Shown here: one piece after another, positions 1 to 6,155 of the stretch | Numbering within the stretch: position 1 is the first letter of the stretch | How the letters are laid out: each line of letters opens with the position of its first letter | NCBI GenBank assembly: GCA_947585865.1 | Contig: CANPXH010000017.1 | Coordinates: 1-45,902 of the forward strand | Origin: an uncultured Clostridia bacterium | GTDB lineage: Bacteria; Bacillota; Clostridia; Lachnospirales; CAG-274 | Reading direction: 5' to 3' | Length of the DNA: 45,902 nucleotides | Position numbers and translations under genes: made by a program | Notes under the pieces: generated by a model | Database searches by the model: none | The model's input: only the letters and a program-made list of their open reading frames with translations | What the model was told of the DNA's origin: nothing

Positions 1-1
1 T

Positions 2-1273
2 ATAAAGACAGAGGCGGAGAGGAGAGAAAATATGCTTTGGTTCAGAACGCCGGAAAAGATATACTTCAAGAAAGGCTCAACTCCCGTAGCTCTCAGAGAG
101 CTGGGAGAAATGGGAAAGAAAAGAGCATTTGTTGTCACAGACAGCTTTCTTTATAAGAACGGCTATACAAAGCCTATTACAGACGTACTTGATGAAATGG
201 GCATCACTCACACCTGCTTTTACGATGTTGCTCCCGACCCTAATTTGGCAAGCGCAAAGGAAGGCACAAAGCAAATGGTTTCATTTGAGCCCAATGTTAT
301 TATAGCCATAGGCGGCGGTTCAGCTATGGACGCGGCTAAAATAATGTGGGTACTCTATGAGCATCCCGAGGCAGATTTTCTGGATATGGCTATGAGATTT
401 TCAGACATAAGAAAGAGGATATATAAATTCCCTCAAATGGGCAAAAAGGCATACTTTGTTGCTATCCCCACAAGCTCAGGCACAGGCTCCGAGGTAACAC
501 CTTTTGCAGTTATAACAGACGAAAGCACAGGCACAAAATATCCTCTTGCAGACTATGAGCTTTTGCCCGATATGGCAATATCCGATGTTGACAATATGCT
601 GGCTCAGCCCAAGGGTCTTACAAGTGCAGGAGGTATAGACGCTCTTACCCATGCTCTTGAGGCATATGCCTCTGTTATGGCAACGGACTACACAGACGGC
701 ATTGCCCTTAAGGCAATGAAGCTTATATTTGAGTATCTGCCCTCAGCCTATGAGAATGGCGCAGCCGACATAAAGGCAAGAGAAAAAATGGCAAATGCCG
801 CCACTCTTGCAGGTATGGCGTTTGCAAATGCCTTTTTAGGCTTGTGTCATTCTATGGCCCATAAGCTTGGCGCTTTTCATCACCTTCCCCATGGTGTTGC
901 AAACGCTTTGCTCATAACTCACATAATGAGGTACAACGCCGATCCTGTGCCGACAAAAATGGGCACATTCCCTCAGTATGAATATCCTCACACACTTGAA
1001 AGATATGTGGAATGTGCTAATTTCTGCGGTATAAAGGGCAAGGACAACAATGAAATTTTTGAAAACTTCATTAACGCCATAGAGGAATTAAAGTCTAAGG
1101 TTGGAATCAAAAAGACAATAAGGGATTACGGTATTGACGAAAAGGATTTCCTTGACAGACTTGACGACATGGTTGAGCAGGCATTTGACGACCAGTGTAC
1201 GGGAGCAAATCCAAGATACCCCCTTATGAGCGAAATGAAGGAAATGTATTTAAAGGCGTACTATGGTGAGTAA
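2..1273 (+). CDS. adhE: Bifunctional acetaldehyde-CoA/alcohol dehydrogenase, C-terminal part (5' end outside window)
   Basis: This is the iron-dependent alcohol dehydrogenase half of an AdhE-type enzyme, which reduces acetaldehyde to ethanol with NADH. An ATG at 32 would give 413 residues, but the frame stays open back to base 2 and reads KTEAERRENMLWF. That matches the usual linker between the aldehyde and alcohol dehydrogenase halves of AdhE, so I treat the gene as cut by the window edge rather than as a stand-alone enzyme. Visible signatures are the nucleotide-binding GGGSAMDAAK, GTGSEVTPF, GGIDALTHALEAY, and the metal-binding CHSMAHKLGAFHHLPHG. The next gene begins 11 bases downstream. 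Family assignment is secure; the partial nature is an inference from the linker. Confidence 0.93.
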   Translation: MKTEAERRENMLWFRTPEKIYFKKGSTPVALRELGEMGKKRAFVVTDSFLYKNGYTKPITDVLDEMGITHTCFYDVAPDPNLASAKEGTKQMVSFEPNVIIAIGGGSAMDAAKIMWVLYEHPEADFLDMAMRFSDIRKRIYKFPQMGKKAYFVAIPTSSGTGSEVTPFAVITDESTGTKYPLADYELLPDMAISDVDNMLAQPKGLTSAGGIDALTHALEAYASVMATDYTDGIALKAMKLIFEYLPSAYENGAADIKAREKMANAATLAGMAFANAFLGLCHSMAHKLGAFHHLPHGVANALLITHIMRYNADPVPTKMGTFPQYEYPHTLERYVECANFCGIKGKDNNEIFENFINAIEELKSKVGIKKTIRDYGIDEKDFLDRLDDMVEQAFDDQCTGANPRYPLMSEMKEMYLKAYYGE

Positions 1274-1284
1274 GGAGGACAATT

Positions 1285-2034
1285 ATGAAGGTCGATAAAA
1301 TTTTAGCCGAAAGAAAAAACAAAAAAATATTCAGATCGGGAAATCATGTTGTAAAGGAATTTGACAAGGACTTTGCAAAGTCCGATATACTCAACGAGGC
1401 TCTCAATCAGGCAAGAGTCGAGGAAACGGGACTGAGGATACCCCAGCTTATAGAGGTCAGAAAAATTGACGGCAACTGGGCTATAGTCTTTGAGTACGTA
1501 GAGGGCAAAACCCTTGCATCAATGATGGAAGAGGACAGAGAAAATCTTGAAAAGTATATGGAAAAGTTTGTTGAAATACAAATGGAAATACATTCCAAGC
1601 GTTCTCCTCTCCTCAATAAGCTCAAGGACAAAATGAACAGAAAGATAAGTCAGACCGATCTTGACGCTACTACAAGATACGAGCTTCATACAAGGCTTGA
1701 GGGTATGCCAAAGCACAATAAGGTATGCCACGGGGATTTTAACCCCAGCAATATAATAATATCTCCCGAGGGCAATTATTACGTTCTGGATTGGTCCCAC
1801 GCCACACAGGGCAACGCCTCCGCCGACGCTGCAAGGACATACCTCCTCTTTTCGCTTAAGGGCGATAAGGAGGCTGCGGAAATGTATATGGATATGTTCT
1901 GTAAAAAAAGCGACACCGCAAAGCAGTATGTTCAGCAATGGCTGCCTATTGTCGCCGCCTCTCAGTCCGTAAAGGGCAACGAAAACGAAAGAGAGTTTCT
2001 GCTGAATTGGATAAATGTAGTGGATTATGAGTAG
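1285..2034 (+). CDS. APH/choline-kinase-fold phosphotransferase family protein
   Basis: A 249-residue cytoplasmic protein of the aminoglycoside phosphotransferase/choline kinase superfamily. The catalytic loop HGDFNPSNII is near residue 150 and the metal-binding LDWSHA follows near residue 170; the hinge-like VFEYVEGKTL precedes them. The substrate cannot be read from the sequence. Clostridial members of this family usually sit outside resistance loci, so calling it an antibiotic-resistance gene would be unsafe. The start is set by a strong TAAGGAGGA site 5 bases before the ATG. It follows adhE closely and is probably co-transcribed; a terminator hairpin lies about 140 bases after the stop. 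Confidence 0.8.
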   Translation: MKVDKILAERKNKKIFRSGNHVVKEFDKDFAKSDILNEALNQARVEETGLRIPQLIEVRKIDGNWAIVFEYVEGKTLASMMEEDRENLEKYMEKFVEIQMEIHSKRSPLLNKLKDKMNRKISQTDLDATTRYELHTRLEGMPKHNKVCHGDFNPSNIIISPEGNYYVLDWSHATQGNASADAARTYLLFSLKGDKEAAEMYMDMFCKKSDTAKQYVQQWLPIVAASQSVKGNENEREFLLNWINVVDYE

Positions 2035-2170
2035 AAATATTTTGTAGCTAAGCTAAAAACCAAACAGAATATAAGAAAAGATCAAAAGCAAAGAATTCAG
2101 TAAAATATCGGCTTTGCGTATTGTTCAAAATGACGAGATCTGAACTAAAAATGTATGACAATAAGCAAAA

Positions 2171-2217
2171 TGCCCGAAACCGACCTTATTGCGGAGGTTG
2201 GCTTAGGGCAATTTTTT
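2171..2217 (+). terminator. Rho-independent terminator after the adhE/phosphotransferase pair
   Basis: TGCCC at 2171 pairs with GGGCA at 2206, with an inner stem (ACCGACCT against AGGTTGG, one G-U pair) and an ATTTTTTA tail. The rest of the 2035-2387 gap holds no convincing ORF. It contains a 10-bp tandem repeat, GTAAAAGTAT, at 2311-2320 and 2321-2330, upstream of the HTH gene; this could be a regulator site but that is unproven. Confidence 0.8.
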
Positions 2218-2387
2218 ATTTTTGACAGTCTAATGGGAAATGTAATTGAAGATGAGATTTGCGTAAAAGCCCTATTGCAAAGATACGAATATTGATATAA
2301 AATATAGTTTGTAAAAGTATGTAAAAGTATGTAGAATAGACTGCTGCATTTCCGATATGCTTCTTGAGTTTCATTTTGATAGGTTAT

Positions 2388-2567
2388 ATGTCGATAAGAG
2401 AATTTTCATATCAATGGGGAGTATCGGAACGCAGTATCAACCAATGCTGCACGGAAGGGAAAATATCGGGTGCGGAACATTTTGACCGTTCTTGGGCAAT
2501 AGCGGATACCGCCGAAAAACCTACCAACCCTCGGCGTTTCAAAGAAAGGAAACGGAACAATGCTTAA
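2388..2567 (+). CDS. Small helix-turn-helix DNA-binding protein
   Basis: A 59-residue protein beginning MSIREFSYQWGVSERSINQ. It has the look of small MerR/excisionase-like winged HTH proteins that precede LytTR regulators or sit in mobile elements of Clostridia; the SxxxIxxxCxxGKISGAEHF pattern and the RSWAIADTAEKP segment support this. An upstream TTG at 2364 could extend it by eight residues, but the ATG at 2388 matches where the family starts. Its last 8 bases overlap the start of the LytTR gene, so the two are translationally linked. Function is inferred from fold only. Confidence 0.7.
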   Translation: MSIREFSYQWGVSERSINQCCTEGKISGAEHFDRSWAIADTAEKPTNPRRFKERKRNNA

Positions 2568-3285
2568 AATATCTATTTGCGATGATGAGGCCAAAGAGAG
2601 GAAAAAGATCATGGATAATCTCCGAGTCTACGCAGCGGCACATTGCGAGCATAGTATCGAATTTGACGTATATTCGTCTGCGTTTGAAATGCTGGAAGCA
2701 TTTGATAAATCAGGCGGCCCCGATATTGCGCTTTTAGATATTTGCATGCCAGGTATGCTGGGAACGGAATTGGCACGGGATATTCTCCGCTTCAGTGAAA
2801 ATACCGATATTGTCTTTCTGACGACCAGTTCCGATTATGCGGTCGACGCCTTTTCCATACATGCCGCAGACTATATTTGCAAGCCTTACACCCAGGAGCA
2901 GTTTGACGCAGCCTTAGAACGTGTCATTACCATGCGTGAGCAAAAAACATGGATACTTCTCCGCTGCGAGGGGGAATTGCACCGCATCGCTTTGGAGGAT
3001 ATTTTGTACATAGAAACAAAAGACAAACGGCGTGTGTTTTCTCTTGCCTCAGGGAAAAAGCTTTCCGTGTGGTTATTGCCGACTCAGCTTCAGGAATGTA
3101 TTATGGGCAAAAAAGGCATGACAAAGTGCGGAAGCTCTTATATTGTCAACCTAAATCATGTTCGCTGCTTTTTCGGTACGGATCTGCTTATGGATGATGA
3201 GACCATCATTCCTGTTCCAAGACGGTGCCGTTCTGAGCTAAAGCAGGCTTATTTTGATTTTTATTTAAAGGAGGCAGGAAGCTGA
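2560..3285 (+). CDS. LytTR-family response regulator
   Basis: A 241-residue two-component regulator of the AgrA/LytR type. Residues 1-125 form the receiver domain: acidic pair DD at 8-9, phospho-acceptor Asp near residue 60 in LLDICMPG, and the conserved Lys near residue 108 in CKPY. Residues 135-235 form the LytTR DNA-binding domain (IETKDKRRVFSL, then KCGSSYIVNLNHVRCF). LytTR domains bind pairs of roughly 9-bp direct repeats about 21 bp apart, and such a pair lies 3' of the kinase gene at 4643-4674. The stop overlaps the kinase start by one base, so this is a coupled two-gene signalling unit. Confidence 0.93.
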   Translation: MLKISICDDEAKERKKIMDNLRVYAAAHCEHSIEFDVYSSAFEMLEAFDKSGGPDIALLDICMPGMLGTELARDILRFSENTDIVFLTTSSDYAVDAFSIHAADYICKPYTQEQFDAALERVITMREQKTWILLRCEGELHRIALEDILYIETKDKRRVFSLASGKKLSVWLLPTQLQECIMGKKGMTKCGSSYIVNLNHVRCFFGTDLLMDDETIIPVPRRCRSELKQAYFDFYLKEAGS

Positions 3286-4565
3286 TGCCGACGATTCAAA
3301 AAATCATAATTTCCTTTTTTGTCAGCCTGTTGTTTTTTGCAACGCATCTGACGGCAGGACTTTTGCTGCAGGAGAGAAAATACTCGGTAAAAAAGACGGC
3401 GCTGCTGTGGGGGTCAACAGGTATATTCCTTTTTCTGGATCTGTGCTTCTGCTTTGTTTTTCTGTCAAAGCCATGGAGAATGCCTGTTGGTTTGATGCTT
3501 TCATATCTATACTTTTGGGGAGCTTTTATATATGCGTCAGCAGACGGCTTTTGGAAGAAATGCTATCTTTGGATCACATATGGCTGTGTTTTCTGTATTT
3601 CACTGTCTGTTTCATTTTATGGATGCTATTTGCTTATGCCAAACGGTCCTGACACCTTTGTGTATTTTGTACGAGGTGTGATCTATGGCATTATTTGTTT
3701 TGCTGTTTTTTTTGCGTATTATAAATATGGCAGACCGCTTATTCGTGATGTCAGCGGATTTCGCACAAATAACTGGATATCGCTGAATATCGTCTCCGTA
3801 ATATATTTTTTTACTTTCGTGATACTTCTGTCAAAAATCAGTGCAGATAACGGTATCAATTCAAACACCCTACTCCTTTTTTCACTGTTTGTGTGTTCTT
3901 TTGCCGTAGCCAACATACTGATTATCAGCAGCATCTATCAGATGCGAAAGGAAGCAAGAGACAAATTGGTGAGGCAAAACGTTGAGTACCTGATGACCTA
4001 TGTGGAAAATGCGAGAAAAAACGAGCAGGAGATCCGGCGGATCCGTCACGATATGCGCCATCATGCCGAGCGAGTTGCGGCTATGGCACGGGAGGGTAAC
4101 ACAGAGGGAATTTTAGCGTATTTAGGGCATAACAAGGAAGTATCGGAGAGTTTTCCGTCATGGTGTCCGAACGTTACGGTCAACGGCATACTGAGCTCTT
4201 ATGCGGAAAAGGCAAAAAAGGCGGGCGTGGAATATGCTGCTCAAGCAGATACCCCTGCACAGTCGGGAGTTGCCGATGTGGATTTTGTGGCAATTCTTGC
4301 CAATCTTTTGGAAAATGCGCTGAACGCTTGCGTTGCACAAAAAAGCTCCGGCCCTATACAAGTCCATATCAGAAATGTAGGAGATAAAACGGTTATCGCC
4401 GTAAGTAATCCCTGCAGCACGGATCTGAAGCTGGAAAACGGACTGCCCACCGCACGAGGTATCGGAATTGACAGTATTATTTCATCATCTGTCAGGTATC
4501 AGGGGGATATCAACTATAAAATTCAAGAAGGCATTTGTACTGCCTGTGTGATTTTAAATCCGTAA
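3285..4565 (+). CDS. GHKL-type sensor histidine kinase (AgrC-like)
   Basis: A 426-residue membrane histidine kinase, cognate to the LytTR regulator it overlaps. About six hydrophobic segments fill residues 5-210 and form the sensor region. The dimerisation/phospho-acceptor box RIRHDMRHH is near residue 252, the N-box LLENALNAC near residue 342, and the ATP-lid ARGIGIDSI near residue 390. This layout is that of AgrC-like peptide-sensing kinases. No autoinducing-peptide gene or AgrB-like processing enzyme was found in the window, so the signal is unknown. The gene ends before a terminator at 4607-4630. Confidence 0.92.
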   Translation: MPTIQKIIISFFVSLLFFATHLTAGLLLQERKYSVKKTALLWGSTGIFLFLDLCFCFVFLSKPWRMPVGLMLSYLYFWGAFIYASADGFWKKCYLWITYGCVFCISLSVSFYGCYLLMPNGPDTFVYFVRGVIYGIICFAVFFAYYKYGRPLIRDVSGFRTNNWISLNIVSVIYFFTFVILLSKISADNGINSNTLLLFSLFVCSFAVANILIISSIYQMRKEARDKLVRQNVEYLMTYVENARKNEQEIRRIRHDMRHHAERVAAMAREGNTEGILAYLGHNKEVSESFPSWCPNVTVNGILSSYAEKAKKAGVEYAAQADTPAQSGVADVDFVAILANLLENALNACVAQKSSGPIQVHIRNVGDKTVIAVSNPCSTDLKLENGLPTARGIGIDSIISSSVRYQGDINYKIQEGICTACVILNP

Positions 4566-4583
4566 TTTTCATATTGTTTTAGA

Positions 4584-4604
4584 GTGTCGATTTTATCGAC
4601 ACGC
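4584..4604. repeat. Solo copy of the GTGTCGA/TCGACAC hairpin shared with the 35 kb and 36 kb repeats
   Basis: The 21 bases from GTGTCGA to ACACGC are identical to the 3' hairpin of the two large repeat copies (35240-35262 and 36308-36330), including the TTTTA loop. As at those sites, it is followed at once by a different palindrome, here the terminator stem. No other part of the large repeat is present. It may be a remnant or a minimal form. Confidence 0.75.
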
Positions 4605-4606
4605 TA

Positions 4607-4630
4607 AAAGCCGCCTTCGGGCGGTTTTTT
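4607..4630 (+). terminator. Rho-independent terminator after the sensor kinase
   Basis: The stem CCGCC/GGCGG with a TTCG-type loop is preceded by AAAAG and followed by six T residues. It separates the two-component genes from the operator and operon downstream. Confidence 0.88.
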
Positions 4631-4642
4631 ATTTGCCGAGGT

Positions 4643-4711
4643 GACCAATTTCGGAATCAAAACGACCAAATTCGATATTTTTCTTTATTCTTAATATTGT
4701 TGTGTTATATT
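4643..4711 (+). promoter_or_regulatory. Candidate LytTR operator (direct repeat) and promoter of the seven-gene operon
   Basis: GACCAATTTCG at 4643 and GACCAAATTCG at 4664 form a near-perfect direct repeat with a 21-base period. This is the spacing expected for a LytTR dimer (two 9-bp sites with a 12-bp spacer). A -10-like TATATT lies at 4706-4711, about 31 bases after the second repeat, again typical of LytTR-activated promoters that lack a good -35. The adjacent LytTR regulator is the obvious candidate to bind here; that link is inference. Confidence 0.65.
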
Positions 4712-4781
4712 ACATTGTATATAAGTGTAACTTAATATGGAAAAAAATCATTTTTTATGAAAAAGTTAGGAGGAATTATTT

Positions 4782-4973
4782 ATGAATACTTGTGACAACA
4801 ACAGACCCTGCCCATGTACTTATGATTGCCCGCGTCATGGTAAATGCTGCGCCTGTGTGGCGCACCACCGTGACAACAATGAGGGTGTTCCGGGCTGCTT
4901 CTTTTCAAAGGAAGCGGAGGCAACCTACGACAGGAGCATTGAAAATTTGGCAAGAGATAAAGGACTTCTATAA
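4782..4973 (+). CDS. Small cysteine-rich protein, DUF6485-like
   Basis: A 63-residue cytoplasmic protein with eight Cys and three His in its first 40 residues (CPCTYDC, HGKCCACVAHH, then PGCFF). The spacing resembles the DUF6485 family of small Clostridia proteins and suggests a bound metal. Its function is unknown. It has a strong TTAGGAGGA site and is the first gene after the candidate LytTR operator, at the head of the operon that runs to 13384. A second ATG at 4792 in another frame is a shadow reading. Confidence 0.75.
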   Translation: MNTCDNNRPCPCTYDCPRHGKCCACVAHHRDNNEGVPGCFFSKEAEATYDRSIENLARDKGLL

Positions 4974-5020
4974 GCCGAGGGAAATCAATAAATCTGAAAA
5001 ATGCAGAGGTGAAATTTGAT

Positions 5021-5302
5021 ATGAAATTGCCTTGGAAAAAGAAAAGGCTTTCCTTTGAGGACGCTGCAAAATTCAACTGGGAATTGGATACTAATACCGA
5101 ATTAAGGCAAAAGCTGGATGAGCTTGCAAAACAATATACAAATCTGAGCGAAAAAGCATACCGAAGGAAGCTCCTGCTGTTATTTCGGGAAAACGGTCTG
5201 GTTATTGATTCAGATCAGCTGGATATGCTGCTGCTTCTGAGACACAAAACAGATCAGATGCTGTTGAATCGGGAAGCCAATAATGATGAAGAAACAGTGT
5301 AG
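5021..5302 (+). CDS. Hypothetical protein, 93 residues
   Basis: No family was recognised. The protein is charged, helical and soluble, with no signal peptide or membrane segment. It begins MKLPWKKKR and has leucine-rich helices (YRRKLLLLF, LDMLLLLRHK). The ATG at 5021 is preferred over the GTG at 5009 because GAGGTG sits nine bases before it. It lies 47 bases after the Cys-rich gene and 60 bases before the lipoprotein remnant, so it is probably in the same transcript. It may be an adaptor or regulator, but nothing in the sequence proves that. Confidence 0.7.
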   Translation: MKLPWKKKRLSFEDAAKFNWELDTNTELRQKLDELAKQYTNLSEKAYRRKLLLLFRENGLVIDSDQLDMLLLLRHKTDQMLLNREANNDEETV

Positions 5303-5362
5303 GCTTATCTTAACAACAGATGAGTCTGCAGAATATTTAAAGAACTGTGAAGGAGAGCGGAA

Positions 5363-5801
5363 ATGCGAAAAATAATTACATTATTTATAACGGCCTCCTT
5401 GATAACAGCCTGCCTGACAGGCTGCACCCCAAAGGGGAAATGATCCGGCGGAAGCTCTCGGCATGGAAGCGGACACATTTTTCTGCGAGGACAGCGACGA
5501 GGAATGGAAAAACTGGAAGGCCTGCGCCACGACCAACTGGACGCTGAACGGAGAGTTTGCCTGTCGTGTGCTGGCTTTGGAAATGGCAGAACAGTATGAC
5601 GACATCAAGGCGGCTCCCGGCTATTATGAAAGCCCGGGAATGTGGATGGAGATACCGTCCGTGGTTGTAACCCAGGAGCAGGTTATGTCAGGAGAGAATA
5701 TCACAGTAAAAAATCTTTCTGACGTAGCAGACGATGCTTATACGGACATAAGCTTTATGCCCTCCGCTGGCCGGATGGATACTGCCCTTAAAAATAAATA
5801 A
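5363..5801 (+). pseudogene. Frameshifted lipoprotein gene
   Basis: The ATG at 5363, after AAGGAGAG, opens a lipoprotein signal peptide with lipobox LTGC at residues 18-21. The frame stops at 5441 (TGA), after CTPKGK. The +1 frame is open from just upstream through the stop at 5801 and reads NDPAEALGMEADTFF and on to ALKNK. Deleting one G from the GGGG run at 5434-5437 would join the two as CTPKGNDPAEA, giving one lipoprotein of about 145 residues. The mature part is acidic, has no recognised family, and includes TTNWTLNGEFACR and MAEQYDD. This is either a real loss, a phase-variable tract or a sequencing error. An internal ATG at 5463 could still yield the soluble part. Confidence 0.75.
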
Positions 5802-5833
5802 CAAAAATCATCCTATTTTATGGAGGTAAAACT

Positions 5834-6130
5834 ATGGAAATTCAAAAAATATTAAACGGAACAACTTTAACAGTGGAGCTTGACGGAAGATTAGATACCA
5901 CGACTGCTCCTAAGCTGGAGGAAGAACTCATGAGCAGTGTAGACGGTCTGACTTGCCTTGTGTTCGACCTTGAGAAGCTGGAGTACATTTCATCTGCCGG
6001 TCTGCGTGTGTTTTTGGCAATGCAGCAAATCATGAACAAGCAGGGCGAAATGATTTGTAAAAATGTGAACGAAACGGTTATGGACGTGTTTGATGTCACG
6101 GGCTTTTCAGATGTTTTAACGATTGAATAA
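5834..6130 (+). CDS. STAS-domain anti-sigma-factor antagonist-like protein
   Basis: A 98-residue single STAS domain like SpoIIAA/RsbV. In partner-switching systems such proteins are phosphorylated on a conserved Ser by an HATPase-type kinase and dephosphorylated by a PP2C phosphatase. The phospho-site region is LEYISSAGLRVFLAM, with SS near residues 56-57 aligning with the Ser of SpoIIAA. The opening IxxxxxxxTVELDGRLDTTTAP is typical of the family. RBS TGGAGG. The next gene encodes a SpoIIE phosphatase with its own HATPase, so this protein is very probably its substrate. No sigma factor gene is nearby. Confidence 0.92.
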   Translation: MEIQKILNGTTLTVELDGRLDTTTAPKLEEELMSSVDGLTCLVFDLEKLEYISSAGLRVFLAMQQIMNKQGEMICKNVNETVMDVFDVTGFSDVLTIE

Positions 6131-6155
6131 GCTCTCTTTGGAGAGGAGGCATTCT

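Noticed and set aside
32..1273. A stand-alone iron alcohol dehydrogenase starting at ATG 32
   Set aside because: The frame is open to the window edge and the residues before the ATG match the AdhE inter-domain linker, so a truncated adhE is more likely.
1285..2034. Aminoglycoside resistance gene
   Set aside because: Only the general kinase-fold motifs are visible; context next to adhE gives no support for a resistance role.
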